A DNA stretch of 36,509 nt from Candidatus Kuenenbacteria bacterium (GCA_012797775.1 JAAZOM010000025.1:1-36509); one strand, 5' to 3'. Positions 16,569 to 25,783 are shown, counted from the stretch's first letter. Notes: generated from the letters alone by a model not told the origin. Numbers and translations: made by a program.

Positions 16569-18215
16569 ATGGCGGCAAAAACGAAACTCGATATCAGGAG
16601 TATTCTTCTGAAAGGCAATTATATTTCACTAGAGGAGGCTGAAAATGCCGAGTCTGCGAGCAAAAAGAAAAAAATTCCCCTCCTTGATTACTTGTTTTCA
16701 GAAGGACTTATAAATAAAGATATCCTTGGTCAGGCTATTGCTGAACACTATGGTGTTCCCTATGCTGATTTGAATACCCAAGTGCCCAGCAAAGAGCAGG
16801 TTTTGATGTTGCCAGAAGTCTTGGCCAAAAAATACAATCTCATTTTGTTTCGTGTTGAAAAAAATAAAATTATTGTCGCCACCGACAATCCCGACAACAA
16901 GGCTGCGGTCGTCGAGCTGCAGGCATTGTTTAAGGACAAAAAGGTTAATCTCGCTTATTCTCTGACTGATGATATCAGGCAGATTTTTAATTTTTATCAC
17001 AAAACCCTAGATACACGTTTTGGCAAAATAATAAAAGAAGAAAATAAAGTCGCTCCAGAAATTATAGAAGAAATATTGGCCGATGCTATTAGCTACAATT
17101 GTTCTGACGTACATTTTGAGCCGCAAGAAAACGGAGTTGTTATTCGTTTCCGAATCGATGGTATTTTGCAGGAAGCTGGTAGTGTTGACTATAAGTATTA
17201 TGAAAATATTATAAATCGCTTCAAGGTTTTGTCACTTTTGAGAATTGACGAACACCACACTACCCAAGATGGTGCTTTCCGCATTAATTCAGAGTGGGGG
17301 ATGGTTGACGTGCGCCTCTCTATTGCCCCCACTTTTTATGGCGAAAAAGTAGTTTTACGCCTTTTGGCCAAGCATGTAGATATTTTAAATTTAGACAACC
17401 TGGGGCTTTCTGAAAAAACACAAAAAATTATTAGCGATGTTCTCAAGAAGCCTTTTGGCATGGTTTTGTCTGCTGGCCCAACCGGCTCTGGTAAGAGCAC
17501 TACTCTTTATGCTCTTTTAAAAAGGCTAAGCAGCGCGGAAAAAAACATTACCACCATTGAAGATCCCATAGAATATATTCTCAACGGCGCCAACCAAATC
17601 CAAGTGAGCCAAGAAAAAAATATTACTTTTGCCAAGGGTTTGCGTTCTATTGTCCGCCAGGACCCAGATATTATTCTGGTGGGTGAGATACGCGACAAGG
17701 AAACCGCGGAAATTTCTGTTAATGCCGCCCTGACTGGACATCTTTTATTCTCTACTTTCCATGCCAATAATGCCGCTGCTGTGATTCCGCGGCTTATCGA
17801 TATGGGCGTTGAGCCATTTTTGTTGGCCTCAACCCTTGAATTAGTTATTGCGCAGCGTCTGGTTAGAAAGATTTGTGATAATTGCCGTTTCAGTTATTCT
17901 CTCGACCACAAAGAATTAAGTGCTTTATCACCCGCCATCGCCACCAACCTTAAAAAAACAAAAATCCTTTACAAGGGCAAAGGCTGTTCTGTTTGCAACA
18001 ACACCGGCTATAAAGGGCGAACAGCTATTTTTGAATTATTAAAAACCAGCCCAGAGATTCAGGATTTGATTAACAATAAGGCTCAAGCCAAGGATCTTTG
18101 GCTTTTGGCCAAGCGCCAAGGTTCCCAATCGTTATTTGAGGATGGGTTGGAAAAAGTCAAGCTTGGCATTACTACCTTGGAAGAACTTTTCCGCGTTGCT
18201 CCAATTGATTTATAA
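16569..18215 (+). CDS. pilB: Type IV pilus assembly ATPase PilB (GspE family)
   Basis: The 548-residue product has an N-terminal MshEN/GspE-N region (about 1-150), then the secretion ATPase core: Walker A GPTGSGKST (303-311, Lys309), Asp box TTIEDPIEY, Walker B IILVGEIRD and His box GHLLFSTFHAN. The zinc-binding knuckle of PilB/GspE is present as CDNC and CSVC. It powers the addition of pilin subunits to the pilus base on the cytoplasmic side of the membrane. pilC follows after 5 nt. No PilT retraction ATPase is in the window, so whether the pilus retracts is not known from here. Confidence 0.95.
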   Translation: MAAKTKLDIRSILLKGNYISLEEAENAESASKKKKIPLLDYLFSEGLINKDILGQAIAEHYGVPYADLNTQVPSKEQVLMLPEVLAKKYNLILFRVEKNKIIVATDNPDNKAAVVELQALFKDKKVNLAYSLTDDIRQIFNFYHKTLDTRFGKIIKEENKVAPEIIEEILADAISYNCSDVHFEPQENGVVIRFRIDGILQEAGSVDYKYYENIINRFKVLSLLRIDEHHTTQDGAFRINSEWGMVDVRLSIAPTFYGEKVVLRLLAKHVDILNLDNLGLSEKTQKIISDVLKKPFGMVLSAGPTGSGKSTTLYALLKRLSSAEKNITTIEDPIEYILNGANQIQVSQEKNITFAKGLRSIVRQDPDIILVGEIRDKETAEISVNAALTGHLLFSTFHANNAAAVIPRLIDMGVEPFLLASTLELVIAQRLVRKICDNCRFSYSLDHKELSALSPAIATNLKKTKILYKGKGCSVCNNTGYKGRTAIFELLKTSPEIQDLINNKAQAKDLWLLAKRQGSQSLFEDGLEKVKLGITTLEELFRVAPIDL

Positions 18216-18220
18216 AAATT

Positions 18221-19309
18221 ATGCCCGCTCCCCGCAAAAAACAAAAGAGATATCGTTTTGCTTATTTTGGCTTAAAAAATAAAGCCTATGGATTGATTGA
18301 AAATCTCTCCAATTTTATCGGGGCTGGTCTTGATATTAAAACAGCGCTCAGCTCTATGCGTGAAGAGGAACCGAATACCCGCATTAATAATTTACTAAAA
18401 CGCATAAGTGATGATATAGATGAGGGCCTCTCTTTGGCCGATTCACTAGAAAAACAAAATTTTTTAGACCAATATACAATATCTTTTATCCGCCTAGGCG
18501 AGAAATCCGGCAAGCTGGTGGACAATCTAAAACTAATTGTTTTGCAGCGCGAAAAAGAAAGGATTTTTCGCTCAAAACTCAACTCTTCTCTCTTGTATAT
18601 TGTTATAATTTTTCTTCTAACAATTTTTGTAGGCGTTGGTACGGCTTGGTATACTTTACCCAAGGTAGCCGGTGTTTACAAAGATTTGGGAGCAAACTTA
18701 CCACTCCTTACCATTATGATTATTAAGGTGGGTATGTTTTTTTCCGATTATGGTTATTTCATAGTACCTGTATTCATGCTTCTTATTTTGGCTACTTTTT
18801 ATTTTCTTTTTAGTTTCCCCAAAACAAAATTTATCGGCCACCTTATTCTTTTTCGGATTCCTTTTATCAGCAAGCTCATTAAATATGTGGAGATTTCCCG
18901 CTCCAGTTATCTTTTGGGTTATATGTTATCAGCCGGCTTGACTATTTCTTCGTCCCTAGAATCCATGCCTGGCACTACTACCTTTAATAATTATAAAAAA
19001 TTTTATGCTTTCCTAGGCGCCAAGGTAGAGGAGGGCAATTCTTTGCAAAAAAGCATCAGCTCTTATCCTAAGGTGAAAAAATTACTCACCCCCGATGTGC
19101 GCCAAATGCTTTACGCTGCAGAAAAATCTGGCACACTCGCCGATACCCTGCTCAAGATAGGTGTTATCTATGAGAATCGAGCCGAAACCGTAGCTAAAAA
19201 TTTACCCATTATTTTAGAGCCCTTGTTTTTGATTTTGGTAGGTTTTGGGGTTTTGCTCTTCGTTTTGGGTACCATGGTGCCGATCTATAATTTTTCTTCT
19301 ATTATTTAA
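18221..19309 (+). CDS. pilC: Type IV pilus inner-membrane platform protein PilC (GspF family)
   Basis: The 362-residue product has two T2SSF repeats. The first carries LIENLSNFIGAGLDIKTALSSM and DGLSLADSLEK; the second SRSSYLLGYMLSAGLTISSSLE and GNSLQKSISS. Membrane helices lie near 124-147, 168-203 and 328-358. PilC is the platform in the inner membrane that couples the PilB motor to pilin insertion. It is 5 nt after pilB and 15 nt before the first minor pilin. The length is slightly below the usual 400 because the N-terminal cytoplasmic tail is short. Confidence 0.94.
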   Translation: MPAPRKKQKRYRFAYFGLKNKAYGLIENLSNFIGAGLDIKTALSSMREEEPNTRINNLLKRISDDIDEGLSLADSLEKQNFLDQYTISFIRLGEKSGKLVDNLKLIVLQREKERIFRSKLNSSLLYIVIIFLLTIFVGVGTAWYTLPKVAGVYKDLGANLPLLTIMIIKVGMFFSDYGYFIVPVFMLLILATFYFLFSFPKTKFIGHLILFRIPFISKLIKYVEISRSSYLLGYMLSAGLTISSSLESMPGTTTFNNYKKFYAFLGAKVEEGNSLQKSISSYPKVKKLLTPDVRQMLYAAEKSGTLADTLLKIGVIYENRAETVAKNLPIILEPLFLILVGFGVLLFVLGTMVPIYNFSSII

Positions 19310-19324
19310 AGGTTTGGTGATATT

Positions 19325-19771
19325 ATGGAGGAACAGAAAAAAAATAAATCCGGGTTTAGTTTGATAGAGGCGGTGGTCGTTCTTTTTTTATTTGGCTTCA
19401 TCGGCGTCATGACGCTGGAATCATATACTGCTTTTCGGACAAACAATAATATTTATCTTGCTAGATTTGAAATTATTTCTACCCTACGTCGAGCCGCTAC
19501 CAAGTCAATGGCTGTGTCTGAAGACAGTGCTTGGGGAGTCAACCTTGCCAATGACAGATTGATCATCTTTAAGGGTAGTAATTTCAACCTTCGTGATATT
19601 AATTTTGATGAAGTCCATCCACTACCCTCTCAAATTACCATTAGTCCGGGCGGTGACATTATTTTCAATAAATTTACCGGCCAGCCGTCAAGTCCGGTAA
19701 GCATTACTCTATCTTCCAATAATTCCCATGCTGAAATCCAAATCAACCAAAAAGGCTTTATTGCTTATTAA
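19325..19771 (+). CDS. Minor pilin, FimT/GspH-like
   Basis: The 148-residue product has a charged 10-residue leader ending in Gly10, then the prepilin site G|FSLIEA with Glu15 as the +5 glutamate, and a ~22-residue hydrophobic helix. The globular part (RRAATKSMAVSEDSAWGVNL ... GDIIFNKFTGQPS) fits the FimT/GspH group of tip-initiating minor pilins. Cleavage and methylation would need a PilD peptidase, which is not in the window. Its end overlaps the next gene by 44 nt (or 11 nt with the alternative start there). Confidence 0.85.
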   Translation: MEEQKKNKSGFSLIEAVVVLFLFGFIGVMTLESYTAFRTNNNIYLARFEIISTLRRAATKSMAVSEDSAWGVNLANDRLIIFKGSNFNLRDINFDEVHPLPSQITISPGGDIIFNKFTGQPSSPVSITLSSNNSHAEIQINQKGFIAY

Positions 19772-21158
19772 TAATTATTTTGGTTTCTCTGTGGCCGAAG
19801 CCGTTATTGCCGCAGCCTTTTTTGCTATTATTGCCACTTCCCTTATTAGCGCCCTTATTTATTTCAACGCCCTTCCTGCGCTTATCGGATTGAAGACCAG
19901 GGCAATTTTTTTGGCCGAACAGGGAATTGAGGCCTCGAGAAATCTTCGCGATAATAACTTCATCAACCTGGTCGATGGTACTCATGGTCTTAATAAAAGC
20001 TCCGGCCAATGGTCTTTTGCTGGCAGCCTAGACACCGCAGACGGTTTTGCTAGGCAAATAGTAGTTTCTTCTTTGGATTCAGATACTAAAAAAATTATTA
20101 GCCAGGTAAGTTGGTCTAGCCGCGGCAATGATTATAATACCTCTCTTATCGGTCGGCTTACTAATTGGCAAAAAATTATTACCTCCATCGGTGACTGGTC
20201 TACTACTACCATAGAATCAAGGCTTGATCTCCCGGGTATTAATGATGGTCGGAAAATTCAAGTTATTGGTGATTATGCCTACATTGTCAGAGCTGATGGT
20301 TCCCCAGATTTTGTTATTGCGGATATTAGTGATACCTCCAGTCCTTTTGTGGTTGGTTCATTGTCACTCACCGGCGGCCCCACCAATATTTTTGTCACCG
20401 GTAATTACGCCTATGTTTCTTCCGACGATGATAATGGGGAATTAAAAATTATTAATATTTCCAACCCCTCATCGCCAAGCCTGGTCGGAACATACAATGC
20501 CGCTGGCGCCGGCAATGGCAACGGTCTTTATGTGATTGGCAACAATGTTTATCTGGGTCGTACCAATTCCGGCTCCAATCCGGGTTTTCTCATTATAAAT
20601 GTTACCAACCCAGCCAGTCCCGCGCTACTCGGCTCCATGAATGTCGGGCAGGTCGTCTATGAGGTTGTTGTTTCTGGCAATTATGCCTATCTGGCTACTG
20701 GTGATAATAATTTCGAATTAAGGGTAGTCAACATCAGTAACCCAGCCGCATTATCCTACGCTGGCTCTTTGAATTTATCTGGCACCACTGATTCTATTAC
20801 TATTGCTTTGGCTGGTAATAAATTGTTTATGGGCCAAGGCAGCAGCCTCCATGTTATTAATATTTCCAACCCTCCTACGCCGTCGCTACTCGGATCTTTG
20901 GCGGTTGGTGGTACGCTAAACGATATCGCCCTCAATCTCGGCAATTCTGATAATTATCTTTTTATTACCACCAGTGACGCGGCTAGTGAGTTTAAAGTTA
21001 TAAATCTAAGTACTCCAGCCAGCCCGGCCATATTGGGCCAAGAAGATATCCCTGGAGCCAGCCCTCTTTTGGGTATCGCCTATGATTCTAGTCTTGACAG
21101 GGCTTTTGCTGTTGGCCAATCAAACTTGGAGGAGTTGGTTATTATTGCGCCAAACTAA
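19728..21158 (+). CDS. PilV-like minor pilin fused to a LVIVD beta-propeller
   Basis: The 476-residue product has a 19-residue basic leader, the cleavage site G19|FSVAEA with Glu24 as +5, and a hydrophobic helix. The segment AEQGIEASRNLRDNNF is typical of PilV/GspI-like minor pilins. From about residue 160 come six repeats of ~45 residues, with cores such as IINISNPSSPSLVG, LIINVTNPASPALLG and HVINISNPPTPSLLG, each preceded by GNYAYV/GNNVYL: the LVIVD type of propeller blade. The propeller would sit at the pilus tip and could bind a surface or host. The ATG at 19728 is chosen because it supplies the basic leader; an in-frame TTG at 19761 would also keep the cleavage site. No ribosome binding site helps decide. 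Confidence 0.82.
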   Translation: MLKSKSTKKALLLINNYFGFSVAEAVIAAAFFAIIATSLISALIYFNALPALIGLKTRAIFLAEQGIEASRNLRDNNFINLVDGTHGLNKSSGQWSFAGSLDTADGFARQIVVSSLDSDTKKIISQVSWSSRGNDYNTSLIGRLTNWQKIITSIGDWSTTTIESRLDLPGINDGRKIQVIGDYAYIVRADGSPDFVIADISDTSSPFVVGSLSLTGGPTNIFVTGNYAYVSSDDDNGELKIINISNPSSPSLVGTYNAAGAGNGNGLYVIGNNVYLGRTNSGSNPGFLIINVTNPASPALLGSMNVGQVVYEVVVSGNYAYLATGDNNFELRVVNISNPAALSYAGSLNLSGTTDSITIALAGNKLFMGQGSSLHVINISNPPTPSLLGSLAVGGTLNDIALNLGNSDNYLFITTSDAASEFKVINLSTPASPAILGQEDIPGASPLLGIAYDSSLDRAFAVGQSNLEELVIIAPN

Positions 21159-21167
21159 ATTAAAATT

Positions 21168-21659
21168 ATGAGAGAAAAGTTGGGGTTTACTTTAATAGAA
21201 TTGGTTTTTTATCTCGCCATTGCTTCGATTATTCTTTTAAGCGTCGGCAGTTTGTTCCGCACTATGTCTGAGCTGCGCCTCAAAAATCAGGTTATCATTA
21301 CCGTAGAGGAGGAGGGGCGGCAGGCTATGGATTATATTCTAAAAAGCATTAGAAGCGCGACCAGTGTTTCTAGCCCAATACCCAACAACAACTCGCCCAG
21401 TCTCACTTTAAATATCAATGGCGTCATTAATATATTTGACATTAGCACCAATCGTCTGCGTCTGACCGAGGGCGCTAGTCAGCCAATATTTATCACTTCT
21501 GATAAAACAACCGTCTCTGATCTGACTTTTCAAAATCTGGCCAATACCAGCACCAAAGACAACATCGGCGTTCAATTTACTCTGACTTATATCAACAACA
21601 CCTCCCGCCCTGAGTATAATTATGCTAAAATTTTTAATGGGGCTAGCGGGAGAAGATAA
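21168..21659 (+). CDS. Minor pilin, PilW/GspJ-like
   Basis: The 163-residue product has the short leader MREKLG, then G6|FTLIELVFYLAIASIILLSV with Glu11 as +5. The segment after the helix, EEEGRQAMDYILKSIRSATSV, matches the PilW/GspJ pattern (a Q-AM-I-IR-A helix). The globular part is short and beta-rich. It lies 9 nt after the propeller pilin and 4 nt before the PilX-like gene. Its place in the FimT-PilV-PilW-PilX order supports the assignment. Confidence 0.82.
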   Translation: MREKLGFTLIELVFYLAIASIILLSVGSLFRTMSELRLKNQVIITVEEEGRQAMDYILKSIRSATSVSSPIPNNNSPSLTLNINGVINIFDISTNRLRLTEGASQPIFITSDKTTVSDLTFQNLANTSTKDNIGVQFTLTYINNTSRPEYNYAKIFNGASGRR

Positions 21660-21663
21660 TTTT

Positions 21664-22059
21664 ATGGAAAAAAAATCATCAGGCTACATTATTCTCTACA
21701 GTATTGTTGTCCTCGGCTCCATCGCCCTTGCTTTGGTGATTTATTTGTCGTCTTTTGTCGTTAGCGATAGCCGCACCAACACTGATTATCAAAAGTCTCT
21801 TCAGGCTCGCTCTCTGGCTGATTCTTGCGTCGAGTTGGGGTTGATGGCTATCCGCAATAATACCAATTTTTCTGGCACTAATAATTTTACCCTCGAGCAG
21901 GGCAATTGTACTTACACCGTTATCAATTCTGGCGGCTCTATTCGTGAAGTCAGGTCCACCGGCTCAGTAGGGGCCATTATTAGAAAGGTAAAAGTTATTA
22001 CCAGCCAGTTAAACCCCCAGATCCAACTATCTTCTTGGACCGAAGTTGCTGATTTTTAA
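21664..22059 (+). CDS. Minor pilin, PilX/GspK-like, without the +5 glutamate
   Basis: The 131-residue product begins MEKKSSG|YIILYSIVVLGSIALALVI. The residue at +5 is Tyr12, not glutamate, as in GspK-type tip pilins and some PilX proteins. QARSLADSCVELGLMAIRNN resembles the PilX post-helix segment, and GNCTYTVIN carries a cysteine that could pair with Cys59 (ADSC). The ATG at 21664 is chosen over an upstream frame opening at 21622 because GGGAGAAG lies just before it, it follows the previous stop by 4 nt, and it gives a proper leader. Confidence 0.8.
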   Translation: MEKKSSGYIILYSIVVLGSIALALVIYLSSFVVSDSRTNTDYQKSLQARSLADSCVELGLMAIRNNTNFSGTNNFTLEQGNCTYTVINSGGSIREVRSTGSVGAIIRKVKVITSQLNPQIQLSSWTEVADF

Positions 22060-22065
22060 ACTAAT

Positions 22066-23235
22066 ATGAAAAATAGAAATTATTATAATTTTTTTTGGTT
22101 ATTATTAGGTCTGGGTGTTATTTTTATTTTGGGTGCTCATTTTACCAAATTTGTTGCCAACGATGCGGCCGCTGAGTTCAACGCCAGTTTTATATCGTTA
22201 TCTGAGACCTATCTGGCCGGGGTCAATCCAGTCAGATTCCAAAACCTTTCCGGCTCTCTTGCTGATTTGGGAAATCCGGACTATATCCGCCTCAGAGAAC
22301 AGCTTGCCAAGATGGATATGGCTGGCAAAAATCAGGGTATTCGCTGGATTTATACTATGCGCCCAGTCGATGATAATATCGTATTTTTGGTTGATTCTGT
22401 CGCTACTGGCCAATTCGGTCACAGTGAGCCTGGTGATCTATACCAAAATATTCCCAGTGATATGCTCTCGGCCATCAACGCTGCTTGGGCTGGAGAATCG
22501 ACAGTTGTAGTTGGGCCCTACACTGACGATTGGGGCACATTCTTGTCGTTTTTGTCTCCCATTAAAGACTTTGAGACTGGACAAAAATATGCCATTCTTG
22601 GCACAGATGTAGATTACAAATATTTCAAAAGAGCAGTCTATGCACGCTCTTTGCCCCCAATTTTGGGCACTATTTTGGTTGCCGTATTTTATATTTTTTT
22701 ATTTTTATATTTTAATAGATTGAGATCGGCCCATCTCTCTATTAAAGAGGAAAAAGAAAAATTTAGAGCCATTACCGAGTCGGCCAAGGATGCCATCGTG
22801 GTTATGGACAATATGGGCTTGGTTGTTTTTTGGAACCTCGGCGCTGTCAATATGTTTGGCTACAAAGAATCAGAAGTTTTGGGTAAAAATTTGCACAATA
22901 TTATTACCGCCAAAAAAGAGCATCGAGACAAAAAGAATATTATAAAATTCGGGCAAAGCGGGGAGTCAGCTGTTTTGGGCAAGAACATAGAATTGCCGGT
23001 CAAAAGAAAAGATGGTGGTAGTTTTTATGTGGAATTAACAGTCGCACGAGTCAAGCTTGGCGGCTTGTGGCACGCCGTCGGCGTTATGCGCGATATTACA
23101 GACAAAAGAAAATCAACAGAAGAATTAAAATCTCATGCTGCGGAACTGGAAAGGATCAACCGCCTGATGGTTGACCGAGAATTAAAAATGGTTGAACTCA
23201 AAAAAGAAATTAATAAATTCAAAGATATCAAATAA
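22066..23235 (+). CDS. Membrane sensor with extracytoplasmic Cache-like domain and PAS domain, no kinase
   Basis: The 389-residue product has a membrane helix at about 9-25, an outside domain of ~170 residues with IRWIYTMRP and VVGPYTDDWGTFLSFLSPIKD (a Cache-type ligand-binding pattern), a second helix near 197-218, a cytoplasmic PAS domain at about 228-350 (FRAITESAKDAIVVMDN ... GVMRDITDKRKS), and a C-terminal coiled coil. It ends where a histidine kinase would continue with HisKA; both the phosphorylated helix and the ATPase domain are missing. The next gene starts at the base after its stop, and that gene does have the kinase part. It probably works as a separate sensory subunit that pairs with the neighbouring kinase. 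Confidence 0.82.
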   Translation: MKNRNYYNFFWLLLGLGVIFILGAHFTKFVANDAAAEFNASFISLSETYLAGVNPVRFQNLSGSLADLGNPDYIRLREQLAKMDMAGKNQGIRWIYTMRPVDDNIVFLVDSVATGQFGHSEPGDLYQNIPSDMLSAINAAWAGESTVVVGPYTDDWGTFLSFLSPIKDFETGQKYAILGTDVDYKYFKRAVYARSLPPILGTILVAVFYIFLFLYFNRLRSAHLSIKEEKEKFRAITESAKDAIVVMDNMGLVVFWNLGAVNMFGYKESEVLGKNLHNIITAKKEHRDKKNIIKFGQSGESAVLGKNIELPVKRKDGGSFYVELTVARVKLGGLWHAVGVMRDITDKRKSTEELKSHAAELERINRLMVDRELKMVELKKEINKFKDIK

Positions 23236-25254
23236 ATGTCCATCAAATTAAAAATATTTGTATATTTTCTTTTTATATTCATAACCGTCTCTCTGGTTGG
23301 CGCCTATACATTTTTTGTTTCCCAAAAAATAAACGACTATCTAGAAAATGATCTGCCAGCGGATATTTCTGCTGTCCAAATAACTTCCAAGCTTGATACC
23401 CTTGCTCAGATAATTCGCTATGAAGATGAGGTGTTGACGCAATCAGCCAGAAATTATGCTTTTACCGGTGACAAAAAATGGAAAGATCGCTATGAAGAGT
23501 CTGCTATCAAGCTCGACCAAAGAATTAATGAAGCTATCGCCGCGGGTGACAATTTTGATAAAGAGGTTTTTTCTAGTATTAATGAAGCCAATTTGGCCTT
23601 GGTTGATATGGAGGTCAAATCAATGGCCCATGTGGATAATAATGATTTGGATTTGGCCCAAGAAATTTTAAACAGCGAAGAATACGCCGTCCAAAATGGT
23701 ATTTATAAATCAGGGATTGACAAATATCTTTCTCGCCGTGGAGCTGATTTTGATTCCGCTACGGAGGTTTCTACAAAACGCTTGGAGGAGAGCAAGGTGG
23801 AGCTTAGTAAATTGATCAATAGGCAGGGCCTTTCAGTGCTCATATTTTTAATCTTATCGATTTTTGTTTTATTATTTATAATTTATTTCATTTTCAAAAC
23901 ATTCATGCTCCCACTGGGCATCTTTAAGGCAACAGCCAAAGAAGTCGTCAAGGGCAACCTCAAAGCAGAAGTCAGGGTTAAGAACAAAGACGAAATTGGT
24001 GATTTCGCCAAAGATTTTAACAAAATGACCTCCACCCTGAGAGAAACCATTGAAAGCGTCAACCAAAAAGTGGCCGAGCAAACCAAGGATTTGGCCAAAA
24101 AATCAGCCGACCTCGCCAAGCAACAAAAGGCCATTTTAAATATTCTTGAAGACGTTCAGGAGGAAAAACAAAAAGCCGAGAGCCTGGCTGCCATTGTCCG
24201 TGATGCCGAGGAGCCGATAATCGGCAAAAAACTCGATGGCACCATTATCAGCTGGAATCATGGAGCCGAAAATTTATATGGTTATACCACAAATGAAATA
24301 GTCGGCAAATCAATAAAGACTATTATTCCCAGAGACAGGTGGAAAGAGGTTGACCGTATATTAAAAACAATAAAAGAAGGTAAGTTGGTAGAACATGAAC
24401 AAACAATTAGACAAAAAAAGGATGGCACCCTGGTTGATGTTTCTATCTCTGTCTCTCCCATAAAAGATTTTACTGGCCAGATTATTGGCGCTTCTTCTAT
24501 TGCCCTAGACATCACCAAAGAAAAACAAATTGACCGCGCCAAAACAGAGTTTGTCTCTCTAGCCAGTCACCAATTACGCACCCCGCTCTCGGCTATCAAT
24601 TGGTATGCCGAAATGCTTCTGGCCGGTGACGCTGGCAAGATAAACGAGGAGCAAAAACAATATTTGGAAGAAATTTATCGCGGCAACCAGCGCATGGTAG
24701 AGCTTGTAAACGCCCTCTTAAATGTTTCTCGCCTGGAGCTTGGTACTTTTATGGTCGAACCGGAGTCATTATTAATCACCGATTTGGCCGCTGAAGTTAT
24801 CAAAGAATTAAAGCCGCTTTTGGATAAGAAAAAGGTCACCTTAAAAACGCAATTTGAAACAAAGCTGCCCAAATTGATGCTCGATCGCAAGCTTACCACT
24901 ATTATCCTCCAGAATCTTCTCTCCAACTCGATCAAATACAATAAAGATAACGGCAGGGTTGATTTTTCTATTTCCACCAAAGACAAATTTTTAGAGATCA
25001 AGGTTAAGGATACTGGACTTGGCGTCCCCAAAAAGCAGCAAGAAAAAATATTTGAAAAATTATTTCGGGCCGACAATGTTCGCTCTACTGATACCGAAGG
25101 CACTGGGCTTGGTTTATACATAGTCAAGTCAATTGTAGGCAATTCTGGCGGCAAAATTTGGCTAGAATCAGAAGAGAATAAAGGCAGCACCTTTTATGTC
25201 CACTTGCCGCTTAGCGGGATGAAAGCCAAAAAGGGGGACAAAAAATTATCCTAA
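23236..25254 (+). CDS. Hybrid-free sensor histidine kinase (TM-HAMP-PAS-HisKA-HATPase)
   Basis: The 672-residue product has a membrane helix at 7-27, an outside helical domain to about 195, a second helix near 199-222, a HAMP domain (222-275), a coiled coil, PAS (about 313-432, IISWNHGAENLYGYTTNEIVG), HisKA with His445 in SLASHQLRTPLSAINWY, and HATPase_c with N box LLSNSIKYN, G1 KDTGLGVP and G2 GTGLGLYIVKSI. All catalytic motifs are intact. It has no receiver domain of its own. It begins on the base after the PAS sensor's stop codon and is followed 22 nt later by a receiver gene, so the three genes form one signalling unit at the end of the pilus operon. The outside domain resembles a four-helix sensor; its ligand is unknown. 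Confidence 0.95.
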   Translation: MSIKLKIFVYFLFIFITVSLVGAYTFFVSQKINDYLENDLPADISAVQITSKLDTLAQIIRYEDEVLTQSARNYAFTGDKKWKDRYEESAIKLDQRINEAIAAGDNFDKEVFSSINEANLALVDMEVKSMAHVDNNDLDLAQEILNSEEYAVQNGIYKSGIDKYLSRRGADFDSATEVSTKRLEESKVELSKLINRQGLSVLIFLILSIFVLLFIIYFIFKTFMLPLGIFKATAKEVVKGNLKAEVRVKNKDEIGDFAKDFNKMTSTLRETIESVNQKVAEQTKDLAKKSADLAKQQKAILNILEDVQEEKQKAESLAAIVRDAEEPIIGKKLDGTIISWNHGAENLYGYTTNEIVGKSIKTIIPRDRWKEVDRILKTIKEGKLVEHEQTIRQKKDGTLVDVSISVSPIKDFTGQIIGASSIALDITKEKQIDRAKTEFVSLASHQLRTPLSAINWYAEMLLAGDAGKINEEQKQYLEEIYRGNQRMVELVNALLNVSRLELGTFMVEPESLLITDLAAEVIKELKPLLDKKKVTLKTQFETKLPKLMLDRKLTTIILQNLLSNSIKYNKDNGRVDFSISTKDKFLEIKVKDTGLGVPKKQQEKIFEKLFRADNVRSTDTEGTGLGLYIVKSIVGNSGGKIWLESEENKGSTFYVHLPLSGMKAKKGDKKLS

Positions 25255-25276
25255 ATTTATAAGTTAAAAATATTTT

Positions 25277-25684
25277 ATGCCCAAAAATATAAAGCCAACC
25301 AGGAAGAAAAATATTTTAGTTGTTGAAGACGAAAAACCGCTACAAGACGCTATACGTATCAAGTTGGAAAAAAGCGGCTTTGCTGTGGTTACTGCGAGAA
25401 CAGTAGAACAAGCTCTCAACTATCTGAAAGACATCAAAGAAATAGATGTTATTTGGCTTGACCACTATCTTTTGGGCAAAGAGGACGGCCTAGATTTTGT
25501 GGCAGAGGCCAAAAATAGATCTCAATGGAAAGACATTCCAATTTTTGTGGTTTCCAATACCGCTTCGGCCGATAAAGTACGCTCATACCTCGAGCTGGGA
25601 ATAAATAAATATTATATCAAGTCGGAGAAACGCCTAGACGAAATAATAAGTGATATTAATGATTATTTGGCCAATAAAAAGTAA
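25277..25684 (+). CDS. Single-domain response regulator following the histidine kinase
   Basis: The 135-residue receiver has acidic residues Glu17-Asp18, phosphorylation site Asp62 (VIWLDHYLLGKEDG), switch residue Ser93 (FVVSNTAS) and Lys115 (YYIKSEKR). There is no DNA-binding or enzymatic output domain. It is the last gene of the operon, 22 nt after the kinase, and a terminator follows 18 nt after its stop. It is the natural first phosphate acceptor; how it passes the signal on is not visible. Confidence 0.92.
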   Translation: MPKNIKPTRKKNILVVEDEKPLQDAIRIKLEKSGFAVVTARTVEQALNYLKDIKEIDVIWLDHYLLGKEDGLDFVAEAKNRSQWKDIPIFVVSNTASADKVRSYLELGINKYYIKSEKRLDEIISDINDYLANKK

Positions 25685-25702
25685 TTTTTGGAGCATTGAG
25701 AA

Positions 25703-25728
25703 GAGGGGAAAACACCCCTTGCTTTTTT
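25703..25728 (+). terminator. Terminator of the pilus/two-component operon
   Basis: GAGGGG (25703-25708) pairs with CCCCTT (25715-25720; five Watson-Crick pairs plus one G-U), a 6-nt loop between, then GC and six T. Confidence 0.8.
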
Positions 25729-25783
25729 GTTTTATTTTGCTAAATTAAAGTAAAGCCTCCCTTACTCGTTTTTGTAAAATCCT

